A DNA stretch of 64,000 nucleotides, taken from an uncultured Bacteroidales bacterium. GTDB lineage: Bacteria; Bacteroidota; Bacteroidia; Bacteroidales; Bacteroidaceae. Under the pieces are notes generated by a model. The model worked only from the letters and a program-made list of their open reading frames with translations. It did not search any database and was not told the origin of the DNA. Position 1 is the first letter of the stretch. Each line of letters opens with the position of its first letter. The stretch lies in assembly GCA_902801325.1 (NCBI GenBank), contig CADCHQ010000006.1, positions 124,001 through 188,000 on the forward strand. The letters are read 5' to 3'. The position numbers and the translations under genes were made by a program. Positions 8,232 to 16,610 of this stretch are shown in pieces.

Positions 8232-9515
8232 TTGGAATTCTACGAATTAGACCTATGCGACGGCGTGCTCGATGCACTCGATGATATGCGTTTCTACAAG
8301 ACCACGCCCATACAAGAACATGCAATCCCTCCTATCCTGGAGGGCAGAGACCTCATAGGCGTTGCACAGACAGGAACAGGAAAGACTGCAGCATATTTGC
8401 TCCCAGTCCTTTCTATGCTATCGGAAGGCAATTACCCCCAAGATGCTGTCAACTGCATCATTATGGCACCGACGCGTGAATTGGCACAGCAAATCGACCA
8501 AGCCATGCAGGGCTTCTCCTACTATCTCGATGGCATTAGTTCCGTTGCCGTATATGGTGGAAACGACGGTGTACGCTACGAGCAAGAGAAGCGTGGCTTC
8601 AATACAGGTGCAAGCATCATCATTGCCACCCCAGGCCGACTCATCAGCCATATATCATTGGGCAACATCGATCTTTCACACGTGTCCTTCTTCATCCTCG
8701 ACGAAGCCGACCGCATGCTCGACATGGGTTTCTCGGACGATATCATGCAGATAGAGCGTCAGTTGCCCAAAGATAGGCAAACCATCATGTTCTCTGCCAC
8801 AATGCCTGATAAGATTGTGGAACTTGCCAAGAGCATCCTTACCGACCCAGTTCGCGTCAGCATCGCCATCTCTCGTCCTGCCGACGGTATTCATCAGAGC
8901 GCATACGTCTGCTACGAACCCCAGAAACTGGGCATCATACGTTCGATGTTCCGCGAACGTAAGCCCGAACGCGTCATCATCTTCGCAGGCTCAAAACTGA
9001 AAGTAAAGGATCTTGCTATCGCACTTCGGCGTGAAGGCTTCAACGTAGGGGCTATGCATAGCGATCTTACCCAGCCGGAAAGAGACGACGTTATGTTCCG
9101 TTTCAAGAGTGGTAAAATAGATATCCTTGTAGCCACTGACATTGTCGCACGAGGTATCGATATTGATGACATACAACTGGTAGTCAACTACGATGTTCCA
9201 CATGATAGCGAAGACTACGTTCATCGCATAGGTCGCACAGCACGTGCAGGAGCAGAAGGTCGTGCTATTACACTCATTTCGGAGAAGGACCAAGCCTTCT
9301 TCCGCCAGATAGAGCATTTCCTTGGTTCTCCTGTTACCAAGAACCCCATACCAGCCGAACTTGGCGAGGCTCCTGAATATAAGGGTAAAGGGCAGGCAGG
9401 TCGCAAGGCTGGACACCACAAACATGGTGGCCAACGACATGGTGGCAAGAAGCACTTCCACAAGCAAAACCCGTCGAAAGGGCAAAAGAATAAAGGCGAA
9501 GATAAAAAGAGTTAA
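8232..9515 (+). CDS. DEAD-box ATP-dependent RNA helicase (RhlE-like)
   Basis: Unwinds structured RNA in ribosome assembly, RNA decay or cold adaptation. All helicase motifs are visible: Q motif (F-Y-K-T-T-P-I-Q), AQTGTGKT near residue 46, PTRELAQQ, D-E-A-D near 154, S-A-T, and HRIGRTAR near 336. The last 45 residues are a basic tail rich in Gly, Lys and His, likely RNA-binding. The only start that keeps the conserved N-terminus (EFYELDL) is the TTG at 8232; an in-frame stop lies at 8220 and the first ATG is 18 codons downstream. The gene ends at a strong bidirectional terminator shared with rfbC. Confidence 0.95.
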   Translation: MEFYELDLCDGVLDALDDMRFYKTTPIQEHAIPPILEGRDLIGVAQTGTGKTAAYLLPVLSMLSEGNYPQDAVNCIIMAPTRELAQQIDQAMQGFSYYLDGISSVAVYGGNDGVRYEQEKRGFNTGASIIIATPGRLISHISLGNIDLSHVSFFILDEADRMLDMGFSDDIMQIERQLPKDRQTIMFSATMPDKIVELAKSILTDPVRVSIAISRPADGIHQSAYVCYEPQKLGIIRSMFRERKPERVIIFAGSKLKVKDLAIALRREGFNVGAMHSDLTQPERDDVMFRFKSGKIDILVATDIVARGIDIDDIQLVVNYDVPHDSEDYVHRIGRTARAGAEGRAITLISEKDQAFFRQIEHFLGSPVTKNPIPAELGEAPEYKGKGQAGRKAGHHKHGGQRHGGKKHFHKQNPSKGQKNKGEDKKS

Positions 9516-9563
9516 GAGATAATCGTTTAAAGATAATAGATCGAGATGCCGAACGGAATATAA

Positions 9564-9596
9564 AAAAACGAATCGAGAGACCCTCGATTCGTTTTT
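9564..9596. terminator. Bidirectional terminator between helicase gene and rfbC
   Basis: Stem AAAACGAATCGAG / CTCGATTCGTTTT with a 5-base loop, A-run on one side and T-run on the other; lies between convergent genes. Confidence 0.9.
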
Positions 9597-9631
9597 ATTA
9601 AGTATACCTTATTAATATAATACGCGCGAGA

Positions 9632-10180
9632 CTAATCGAACTTAGGTGCATCTGCAAACGACTGGCCACGCAGGTCCTTCTCGGAAAGCAACAGTTCCGA
9701 AGCAGGCAAAGGCCATTGAATATTGAGTGTAGGATCGTCGTAACGTATGCACTGCTCGGACTCGGGATGATAGGGATTGTCAACCTTATAGGAGAAGATA
9801 GCCTCCTTACTCAAAACGAGGAAACCATGAGCGAATCCGCGAGGAATGTAGAACTGACGATGATTCTCGTCGCTGAGCTCTACCATAAGATGACGACCGA
9901 AGGTGGGCGAAGAACGACGCAAGTCAACAGCCACATCGAGGACACGACCCTGAATCACTCTCACCAGCTTGGCTTGACTCCATTCTCCCTGCTGATAATG
10001 AAGACCGCGAAAGACGCCGCAAGACGACTTCGACTCATTGTCCTGAATAAAATCTACCGAACCAATATGTCGCTCAAAATCAGCACGTTTCCATGCCTCC
10101 ATGAAATAACCACGTGAATCCCCAAACACCTTGGGCTCCAATATCCAGACGCCCTCAAGCTCAGTCATTATGTATTCCAT
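9632..10180 (-). CDS. rfbC: dTDP-4-dehydrorhamnose 3,5-epimerase
   Basis: Epimerises C3 and C5 of dTDP-4-keto-6-deoxyglucose in dTDP-L-rhamnose synthesis for surface polysaccharide. Hallmarks: G-D-S-R-G-Y-F near the N-terminus, catalytic His in RGLHYQ, D-V-A-V-D-L-R, I-P-R-G-F-A-H-G-F and F-S-Y-K-V-D-N-P-Y. The reading frame is open to 10258, but a -7 box at 10201-10208 lies inside that extension, so I start at the ATG at 10180 (MEYIMTELEG). The ATG at 10168 is also possible. The other rfb genes are not in the window. Confidence 0.94.
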   Translation of the reverse strand: MEYIMTELEGVWILEPKVFGDSRGYFMEAWKRADFERHIGSVDFIQDNESKSSCGVFRGLHYQQGEWSQAKLVRVIQGRVLDVAVDLRRSSPTFGRHLMVELSDENHRQFYIPRGFAHGFLVLSKEAIFSYKVDNPYHPESEQCIRYDDPTLNIQWPLPASELLLSEKDLRGQSFADAPKFD

Positions 10181-10200
10181 ACCTTTTTCCTTTTGCTTTG

Positions 10201-10208
10201 CAAAGGTA
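10201..10208 (-). promoter_or_regulatory. -7 box for rfbC
   Basis: Minus-strand TACCTTTG followed by GCAAA. It decides against the upstream start at 10258. Confidence 0.65.
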
Positions 10209-10274
10209 ACATTTTTTTTCACAATTTCATAATTAATTTTTCTCTTTTCACTTTTCACTTTTATTTTTTTATTG

Positions 10275-10282
10275 TACCTTTG
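10275..10282 (+). promoter_or_regulatory. -7 box for the HU-like/SPOR gene
   Basis: TACCTTTG ends 4 bases before the ATG at 10287. The expected transcription start falls at or next to the A of the ATG, suggesting a leaderless message. Confidence 0.6.
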
Positions 10283-10286
10283 CAGT

Positions 10287-11279
10287 ATGAATCAGTTTCC
10301 TACTTTAATAGAATATCTGTTACTCACTCATGACCACGTAGTTATACCTGGCATGGGAACGTTTATTGTGCAACAGATGGAAGCTCGCCGCAACGATGTA
10401 GAGGAGGCATTTCTGCCGCCCTATCGTTCTGTGCGATTCAACAAGGAACTGAATCACGACGATGGCACTTTGCTTGATGCTATCCAAGACTGCCTCAAAC
10501 TGACTCCGGAGAACGCCGAAAAAGCGCTCAGCACATGGGTTGACGATTTCAACCAACAAATGGATGAAGAAGGATACGTCGAATTTGGTGCCATTGGCGT
10601 TTTTGCTAATGACGAACGCGGCAATGTGGTTTTTACTCCTCAAGAGTCAGGTGTCACAACGCCTGAGTTCTATGGTCTCGATGCCTTCCACATGAGTGAA
10701 GTCGACCAAGAGCCTAGAGCCAAAGTTGTGCCCATGGCCGCCGCTGTAGAAGCAGACGAAAGAGAAATCACGATTCGCATCAACAGGCGTATTGCCAACT
10801 GGGTAGTAGCCGCTTGTGCAGCTGTACTGCTGGCAATGGTGTTCAGCATGCCGTTGCCCGAAGGTGGTAAGGAAATAAGGAGCAGTCTCAAGGAAATGCT
10901 CTTACCTGCCTCTAAAGCTAAGCTCCACGAAGCTGTCAGTCAAGAAACGAAAAGTGTTTCTCCCACAGCACCAGCAGAGAAAGCTATCGCAAGTCAAACA
11001 GCGAAGACCCCTAGCCCAACGCAGACAAAACAAAACGAAGTTGCGCCTAAAACCGAATACTGCATCGTAATGGCTTGCGCTATCCCCCTAAAGAGCGCAC
11101 AACATTATGTAGAAGTTCTGTCGGAACGTGGTTTCTTGAGTGCCCGTGTGGTAGAGCATGGGAAAATGGTGCGCGTTGTCGTTGGCCATTATTCTTCGGA
11201 AGAGGCTGCTAACGAGGGAGCAAGAGAGATACGCCAGCGAGATAGCGAGTATCAGGGTGCATGGGTTATGGCACTATAA
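10287..11279 (+). CDS. HU-like domain plus SPOR domain membrane protein
   Basis: About 330 residues in three parts. The N-terminal 135 residues resemble the Bacteroidota variant of the HU/IHF fold (as in the HU-CCDC81-type domains): P-G-M-G-T-F-I near residue 23, then a second copy-like G-A-I-G-V-F. A single hydrophobic segment spans about 172-190 (NWVVAACAAVLLAMVF). After a Ser/Thr/Lys/Pro-rich linker, the C-terminal 75 residues look like a SPOR domain, which binds denuded septal peptidoglycan. A link between chromosome or cytoskeleton and division septum is plausible but is inference. The TTG at 10272 overlaps the -7 box, so the ATG at 10287 is the start. Confidence 0.85.
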   Translation: MNQFPTLIEYLLLTHDHVVIPGMGTFIVQQMEARRNDVEEAFLPPYRSVRFNKELNHDDGTLLDAIQDCLKLTPENAEKALSTWVDDFNQQMDEEGYVEFGAIGVFANDERGNVVFTPQESGVTTPEFYGLDAFHMSEVDQEPRAKVVPMAAAVEADEREITIRINRRIANWVVAACAAVLLAMVFSMPLPEGGKEIRSSLKEMLLPASKAKLHEAVSQETKSVSPTAPAEKAIASQTAKTPSPTQTKQNEVAPKTEYCIVMACAIPLKSAQHYVEVLSERGFLSARVVEHGKMVRVVVGHYSSEEAANEGAREIRQRDSEYQGAWVMAL

Positions 11280-11366
11280 TGGTTAACGGTTAATGGTTAA
11301 TGTTAAGTAAATTCTGTTTTTCCATCCTCGTTAACCATTAAACATTAAACTTTATCCTTTTATAAA

Positions 11367-11903
11367 ATGAAGCGAGTTCGTTGTCCCAAATGCGATAATT
11401 ACATTACCTTCGACGAAACTCAGTATGCCGACGGACAGCAGTTGGTGTTCCAATGCCCGCACTGCCAGAAGCAATTTGGCATTCGCATTGGTGTAAGTCG
11501 GCTGCGCGACAAACACGAAGAGCGAAACCTCGATGAACAACAAGGTGCACAAGAGTGTGGAAGTATTGTGGTCGTGGAGAACGTGTTCCACTACAAGCAG
11601 GTGATTCCGCTCAAGATGGGGGACAACGTCATTGGTCGATATGTGCGAGGAACTGATATCAATACCCCCATAGAGACAAGTGACCCCAGCATCGACACCA
11701 AGCACTGCATCATACGTGTGCAACATGACAAACATGGAAACTTGCAGTATATCCTTCGCGATGCACCTTCAAACACAGGCACCTTCTACATGAACGATAT
11801 CCTTCGCGATCAGGACCGCGTACGCCTCTCTGAAGGGGATATCATTACCATAGGCGCCACAACGCTCATTCTTCGTACCGCTAATTCCAAAGACGATGAA
11901 TAA
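11367..11903 (+). CDS. Zinc-ribbon and FHA domain protein
   Basis: 178 residues. The N-terminus has two CxxC pairs (C-P-K-C and C-P-H-C) in a zinc ribbon of the MJ0042 type. The C-terminal half (about 80-175) fits a forkhead-associated domain: G-D-N-V-I-G-R strand, then D-P-S-I-D-T-K-H-C, and the Asn-containing S-N-T-G-T-F. FHA domains bind phosphothreonine peptides; no partner kinase is in the window. The stop overlaps the start of the GH16 gene by 8 bases, so they are probably co-transcribed. Confidence 0.85.
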   Translation: MKRVRCPKCDNYITFDETQYADGQQLVFQCPHCQKQFGIRIGVSRLRDKHEERNLDEQQGAQECGSIVVVENVFHYKQVIPLKMGDNVIGRYVRGTDINTPIETSDPSIDTKHCIIRVQHDKHGNLQYILRDAPSNTGTFYMNDILRDQDRVRLSEGDIITIGATTLILRTANSKDDE

Positions 11904-12744
11904 GATTCTTTCTCTCTTGCTTCTTTTATTTACGTTCCTTCCCGCAAGTGCACAAGACAACGAATGGGAACTCATCTTTCATGATGAATTTGACGGCACA
12001 GAAGTTGACTGGAACACGTGGCACTCAGAAAAGGGTTTCGTACGCAACGAAGAATATCAATGGTATCAACCAGAGAACGCCCATGTGGAAAACGGCTTGC
12101 TCGTGCTTGAAGGGCGACTAGACAGTATCGTCAATCCTCGTTACAATCCCGAAGCACGCGACTGGAGGCAATCACGTCCCTATGCTCGATACAGCAGTGC
12201 AAGCATAAACACCAGAGGTTCGTTCTCCTTTAAATACGGACGTATGGAAGTGAGAGCACGCATTCCTGCTGTCGTTGGCTCATGGCCAGCCATCTGGACG
12301 CTGGGCACAAGCATGCCCTGGCCCTCATGCGGAGAGATTGACGTGATGGAGTACTATCACATAAAAGGTGTGCCTCACATATTGGCCAATGCTGCATGGG
12401 GAAGCGATCGACGCAATGTAGCAAAGTGGAACACCAAGACCACTCCCTATGCCCACTTCCTTGAGAAAGACCCGTATTGGAACGAACGGTTCCACACATG
12501 GCGAATGGATTGGGACGAAGAGTGGCTTCGCATTTATCTCGATGACGAGTTACTGAACGAAGTTGACCTCTCCACCACCATCAATGGAAGAATAGGCAAC
12601 AACGCTAATCCCATGCATCAACCCCATTACATACTGCTCAATTTGGCTATTGGAGGACAAAACGGCGGCACACCTGTGGCCGATGCCTTCCCCATGCGCT
12701 ATGAGATTGACTACGTTAGAGTATTTAAGAAAGTTGATAATTGA
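11896..12744 (+). CDS. Glycoside hydrolase family 16, secreted beta-glucanase-like
   Basis: 282 residues beginning with a signal peptide (NKILSLLLLLFTFLPASA, cleavage near residue 19). The GH16 catalytic motif E-x-D-x-x-E is present as E147-I-D149-V-M-E152. The fold is also supported by F-H-D-E-F-D-G near the start and W-P-A-I-W-T before the active site. Members cleave beta-1,3 or beta-1,3-1,4 glucans, agars or porphyrans; laminarinase-like activity is most likely but not proven. It overlaps the FHA gene, and no SusC/D pair is nearby. Confidence 0.93.
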   Translation: MNKILSLLLLLFTFLPASAQDNEWELIFHDEFDGTEVDWNTWHSEKGFVRNEEYQWYQPENAHVENGLLVLEGRLDSIVNPRYNPEARDWRQSRPYARYSSASINTRGSFSFKYGRMEVRARIPAVVGSWPAIWTLGTSMPWPSCGEIDVMEYYHIKGVPHILANAAWGSDRRNVAKWNTKTTPYAHFLEKDPYWNERFHTWRMDWDEEWLRIYLDDELLNEVDLSTTINGRIGNNANPMHQPHYILLNLAIGGQNGGTPVADAFPMRYEIDYVRVFKKVDN

Positions 12745-12778
12745 AAGTTGACATTTGACATTTAACATTATAAATAAC

Positions 12779-13051
12779 ATGTGGAAATACTTCGTAATCT
12801 TCATCCTAGTCATGAGCGTCATCACGTTCTTCGTATTCGGCTGGGACAAATGGAAAGCAAAGAACGACAAATGGCGCACGCCAGAAAGCACACTCTTCCT
12901 ACTGGCCATCTTTGGTGGCTCGGTTGGTGCCTTACTGGGAATGCAGGTATGGAGGCATAAGACTCAGCACTGGTCGTTCCGTCTAGGCATTCCCATCATC
13001 CTCATCCTTCAGGCCGCAGGACTCGTGTGGTACTTCTTCTTTAGCAAGTAA
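12779..13051 (+). CDS. DUF1294 family small membrane protein
   Basis: 90 residues with hydrophobic segments at about 3-20, 40-58 and 70-88. The first loop holds W-D-K-W-K-A, the signature of DUF1294. Function unknown. I use the ATG at 12779; an upstream in-frame TTG at 12755 lies in low-complexity TTTGACATTTAACA sequence and is unlikely. It lies 34 bp after the GH16 gene and 11 bp before the Nudix gene, so the three may be one transcript. Confidence 0.85.
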   Translation: MWKYFVIFILVMSVITFFVFGWDKWKAKNDKWRTPESTLFLLAIFGGSVGALLGMQVWRHKTQHWSFRLGIPIILILQAAGLVWYFFFSK

Positions 13052-13062
13052 TCGCGATATTG

Positions 13063-13608
13063 ATGAAAGACATAGAGAAGTGGACGCTGCTCAGTAGCGA
13101 ATATCTCATCCGCCGTCCGTGGATGGTGGCTCGTCGTGATCACGTAAGACTGCCAAGTGGCGCAGAGCATCCAGAGTTCTACGTTTTGGAATATCCCGAT
13201 TGGGTGAACATCATTGCGATTACGAAAGAGGGCAAGATGGTGCTTGAACGCCAATATAGGCACGCTCGTCAGTTAGTGGGATGGGAATTGCCCGCAGGCG
13301 TCATTGAGGTAGGTGAAGAGCCCCTGAAGGCTGCCCAACGCGAGATGTGGGAGGAAACGGGTTATACAGGTGGAGAATGGACTCACTTCATGACACTATG
13401 TCCCAATGCGAGTGCTTGCACCAACGTAAGCCATACCTTCATCGCACGAGGAGTTGAGCGCAGTGATACCCAGCATCTGGAACAAACGGAAGACATTGCC
13501 GTATATGAGATAGAAGAGAGCGAGGTCCTGCGCATGCTCAAAGAGGGCGAGTTCCACCAAGCCCTGATGGCAGCACCCTTGTGGCGATATTTCTACGAGA
13601 AAAAGTAA
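13063..13608 (+). CDS. Nudix hydrolase (ADP-ribose pyrophosphatase-like)
   Basis: 181 residues. The Nudix box G-x5-E-x7-R-E-x2-E-E-x-G is intact as GVIEVGEEPLK followed by AAQREMWEETG (about residues 84-106). Upstream strands (ERQYRHAR, WELPAG) resemble ADP-ribose pyrophosphatases, which remove toxic ADP-ribose. The start is the ATG at 13063. It ends at a strong terminator shared with the convergent porin gene. Confidence 0.92.
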   Translation: MKDIEKWTLLSSEYLIRRPWMVARRDHVRLPSGAEHPEFYVLEYPDWVNIIAITKEGKMVLERQYRHARQLVGWELPAGVIEVGEEPLKAAQREMWEETGYTGGEWTHFMTLCPNASACTNVSHTFIARGVERSDTQHLEQTEDIAVYEIEESEVLRMLKEGEFHQALMAAPLWRYFYEKK

Positions 13609-13611
13609 ACG

Positions 13612-13641
13612 AAAAAGGCTACCCCGAAAGGTAGCCTTTTT
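13612..13641. terminator. Bidirectional terminator after Nudix gene
   Basis: AAAAAGGCTACC / GGTAGCCTTTTT with a CCGAAA loop between convergent genes. Confidence 0.92.
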
Positions 13642-13658
13642 ATTTGAACCTAATCAAA

Positions 13659-15263
13659 TCAGAACTTGAATCCGGCCGTAAGCATCAGTTGATGACGGTT
13701 GAGGTCAACGTTGACAGGCTCTATTGCAGTATTGGTCAACTCTGGATAGTCTTGTGCAAACTGACCGTCAGGGGCAGTGAAGCCTGAGTCGAAGGCATAG
13801 AACTTAGCATTCTGCACACGATACTTGTAAGCCATATCGGCATAGAACTTCTTGTACTTGAAACCTACACCAAAGCTAATGATGTTGGCAGCACCCAGCG
13901 TCATGTAGTCAGTACTCGTCTGGTAGTTCATAGCCTTGGAGTCGAGTTTGAACTGGTCGAAATAAGGATTGTCCTTATAACGGCTGCTCACATAGTTGTA
14001 ACCCACGCGGAGAGCAACGGCGGAAACAGGCTTCACCTCCATACCCAAGCGTATGGTATGCTGACCACGAATACAGTCCTTTGTCAACTGGTTCATAGCC
14101 GAATCCTTCGTGCCCTTATAAGAGCTATGGTAACCATCGTCGTTATAAGTGGGATAACCCATCGAAGTCTTAGAGGTGTTAGCAAACTCATACTCAATAC
14201 CCCATGCTAGAATCTTGTCGACAGTGGAGCCTAGACTCAGGCGAGTGCGCCAAGGTGTGCGAACCGTGTACTCAAGATAGCTCTCAAGGGTGTTGGTGCG
14301 TGTGATATTATCTGAATCGTGATAATCTGTGAGATCATAGAGTGTACTGTTGCTGAAGCGATACCAAGTAGGAGTCTCGATGGTCAGACCAATTCGGAAG
14401 GGACTTTCTACCATAGGACGGGCAATGAAGCCAAGCTTCAAGTTTACGCCATGACCTTCAATGTCGCGGTCGTTGTATAGCATATAATCACCATAATTTC
14501 CGTCCCCGTCTATATTATGTTCCTCATACATGCTCCAAGAAACATAGTCGAGACGGTCAACGCCCAAGGTAAGGCCCGTATAGAAGCGATCGTTAACGTT
14601 GAACGCAACGTTCATGTCATAGGACTGCATCGAACCACGCTGGTGACGTGTGTAGAAACTCTTCTCACCACTGTAATAGTTACGAAAGACATCATTGTCT
14701 TCATCGTATGAAAGATACCCCTCTTTTGCAGCCATATCTGACAAATTTGACTGAACGTACTGGGGATCGTAGTACGCAGTTGCAAGTTCTGCCACCTGAT
14801 CCATCTGTGAGAGACCTCCAAGGTTCTGGTTATCGGCATAGAAACCCATGTTGAAGTTGGCCTTCTTCTGATAGTTTACGCCAAAGTTCACGTACTTCAG
14901 TTTAGGACCATCTGTCCTTAGACTCCACACAAAACCCATTTGGTCGAAGCTAGCACGAGCCAGTTTCTCATTAAATGTGCGATTGCCGTCATTCGAGTTC
15001 CAACCGTTGGCTTTGTTAGGCACGATGGCGCCAAAGGTCAATGCAACGTCACTCTTGCGATAAAGAGCCATACCTGCAGGATTGGAACTGATGACAGAGA
15101 GGTCTGCTCCCAAGGCGCCCATAGCACCTCCCATACCTACGTAGCGAGCAGTTCCAATAACGTCGTCAGTAGCTGTAAGGCGATCGTTCAGGTAAGTGTC
15201 CTGTGCGCTTGCGATGGCTGCTGCACCCAGCAACATGGCCATCAGGAAATAACGCTTTGTCAT
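13659..15263 (-). CDS. Outer-membrane beta-barrel protein, FadL/TodX-like
   Basis: 534 residues with a signal peptide (about 1-20, ending A-S-A-Q). The mature N-terminus has R-Y-V-G-M-G-G-A-M-G-A-L-G-A-D and I-S-S-N-P-A-G-M-A, typical of the OMPP1/FadL/TodX porin family. The rest is alternating Tyr/aromatic beta strands and it ends in LTAGFKF, an outer-membrane insertion signal with terminal Phe. Members carry hydrophobic compounds or, in Bacteroidota, act in secretion (PorV). Which role applies here is unknown. Followed on the same strand by the shared terminator. Confidence 0.82.
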   Translation of the reverse strand: MTKRYFLMAMLLGAAAIASAQDTYLNDRLTATDDVIGTARYVGMGGAMGALGADLSVISSNPAGMALYRKSDVALTFGAIVPNKANGWNSNDGNRTFNEKLARASFDQMGFVWSLRTDGPKLKYVNFGVNYQKKANFNMGFYADNQNLGGLSQMDQVAELATAYYDPQYVQSNLSDMAAKEGYLSYDEDNDVFRNYYSGEKSFYTRHQRGSMQSYDMNVAFNVNDRFYTGLTLGVDRLDYVSWSMYEEHNIDGDGNYGDYMLYNDRDIEGHGVNLKLGFIARPMVESPFRIGLTIETPTWYRFSNSTLYDLTDYHDSDNITRTNTLESYLEYTVRTPWRTRLSLGSTVDKILAWGIEYEFANTSKTSMGYPTYNDDGYHSSYKGTKDSAMNQLTKDCIRGQHTIRLGMEVKPVSAVALRVGYNYVSSRYKDNPYFDQFKLDSKAMNYQTSTDYMTLGAANIISFGVGFKYKKFYADMAYKYRVQNAKFYAFDSGFTAPDGQFAQDYPELTNTAIEPVNVDLNRHQLMLTAGFKF

Positions 15264-15345
15264 ATCAGTTATTGTAATAATGTCAAATGTTTAATGTCAA
15301 ATGTAAATATTGTCCAATTGTGAAATTGTCCAATCGTCAAATCTG

Positions 15346-16470
15346 TTAGCGTCTTCCGCCGCCACCACCACGACTGGCACCGCCGCCACCGGAGAAACCA
15401 CCGCCTCCACGAGAGCCACCTGAGAAACCGCCACCGCTTGAGAAGCCACCACTACGGCTGCTGCTACTCGAAATGCTACCACCACGGGAAACTGCAGAAG
15501 AGCTACGAGTTGCTGCAGAAGAACTGCGTGTTGCAGTGCTGGTGCTACGGGATACAGTATTTGTACGGCTATTGGTTACGGTCGAACGCGACGAGCTACC
15601 GTTGATGCCACGAACTGTGGAATTTGTACCACGAGTATTGATGCCTGAGCGAACTGCTCCACGTTCACCACGTGTAACGGGAACTGTCGTGCGACTGCTA
15701 CCCAAAGCACTCGTGCCAGTGCGTCCACTACGAGTGATGGTACGTGTTGAACCATTGGTTCCACGGCTCGAACCGCCAGTCATAGCATACCCGCGTCCAC
15801 CATTGAATCCACGATGAGGTGTATTGCTTGTCCAGTTGGGATAATAGTGATGGTGATGACCCCAACCATAGTAACTCCATCCATAGCCATAGTGCCAGGG
15901 ATCATACCAGGGATCGTACCAGCCCCAGTAACCACGCCAACCATACCAGCCCCAGGGACGATAACCCCATCCCCATCCTCCATAGTACCAGGGATCGTAG
16001 TACCAAGGATCGTACCAGGGATCATACCAACTGTAATAAGGATAACCAAAACCATGGAAACGAGCCAGACGAGCCGAATAGATGTAATCGTCATCGACAG
16101 AGGCAGGTTCTTCGTTCAGGCCACTATAACCATTACTCAAAACGTACTCTCCCTTCTCGTTCAGAGCCAGTTGGCTTTCGTCGACTTGGAAAGTATCTGT
16201 CTCCGTAATGATGGTCACGCTCTTGCCGGTAGTACCACGGCGGTTGTATTCATCAACGTCGCGCAACGGTCCAGTGTAATACTCCGCAGTAGTTGTTTGC
16301 TGAGGCCTTACGGTCTGGCGCGCAACACTCGTCGAGGGAGCTGTTTTGGTGGTTGTCTGCGTTGACGTTGCTTTCTTCTTCGGAACGAAGTACATGTCGT
16401 CATCGTTCTGTGCGTAGCTGATGACTGGCAACATAACCAGCATCATCCAAAAGATTGTTCTTGCTTTCAT
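15346..16470 (-). CDS. Secreted Trp/Tyr-rich and Ser/Arg/Gly-rich low-complexity protein
   Basis: About 374 residues of unknown function. A signal peptide is followed by a Thr-rich region. The middle (about 145-225) is extremely rich in Trp, Tyr, Pro, Gly and His, with repeated W-Y-D-P-W units and a run H-H-H-H-Y-Y. The C-terminal 150 residues are Ser, Arg, Thr and Gly only in large part, ending G-G-G-G-R-R. It resembles the 'prolow-density' type secreted proteins common in Bacteroidota but I cannot assign it. The start may be the ATG at 16470 or the one at 16479; the -7 box at 16499-16506 allows both. Confidence 0.75.
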   Translation of the reverse strand: MKARTIFWMMLVMLPVISYAQNDDDMYFVPKKKATSTQTTTKTAPSTSVARQTVRPQQTTTAEYYTGPLRDVDEYNRRGTTGKSVTIITETDTFQVDESQLALNEKGEYVLSNGYSGLNEEPASVDDDYIYSARLARFHGFGYPYYSWYDPWYDPWYYDPWYYGGWGWGYRPWGWYGWRGYWGWYDPWYDPWHYGYGWSYYGWGHHHHYYPNWTSNTPHRGFNGGRGYAMTGGSSRGTNGSTRTITRSGRTGTSALGSSRTTVPVTRGERGAVRSGINTRGTNSTVRGINGSSSRSTVTNSRTNTVSRSTSTATRSSSAATRSSSAVSRGGSISSSSSRSGGFSSGGGFSGGSRGGGGFSGGGGASRGGGGGRR

Positions 16471-16498
16471 AACTACCATATTTAGAGTTTCTCTGATG

Positions 16499-16506
16499 CA
16501 AAATTA
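16499..16506 (-). promoter_or_regulatory. -7 box for the Trp/Tyr-rich protein gene
   Basis: Minus-strand TAATTTTG, 28-35 bp upstream of the candidate starts. Confidence 0.5.
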
Positions 16507-16528
16507 CTACCTTTTTACCTCTCTGCAA

Positions 16529-16561
16529 GGGGAAAATCCCCATTTTCTAGGGGAAAATCCC
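16529..16561. promoter_or_regulatory. Paired GGGGAAAATCCC dyads, candidate operator
   Basis: Two copies of GGGGAAAATCCC(C) begin at 16529 and 16550, 21 bp apart (two helical turns). Each is a small dyad, GGGGA/TCCCC. They lie between divergent -7 boxes for the secreted protein gene and prmA. No regulator is identified. Confidence 0.45.
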
Positions 16562-16582
16562 TCTAATATTCTAATTTTTGCT

Positions 16583-16590
16583 TAATTTTG
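16583..16590 (+). promoter_or_regulatory. -7 box for prmA
   Basis: TAATTTTG, 20 bp before the ATG at 16611; it excludes the longer open frame that starts at 16578. Confidence 0.55.
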
Positions 16591-16610
16591 CCTTAAATAA
16601 ATACATAGGC

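Noticed and set aside
15297..16479. Plus-strand open frames over the Trp/Tyr-rich gene
   Set aside because: Composition bias of the real gene opens all frames; only the minus-strand one has a signal peptide and promoter.
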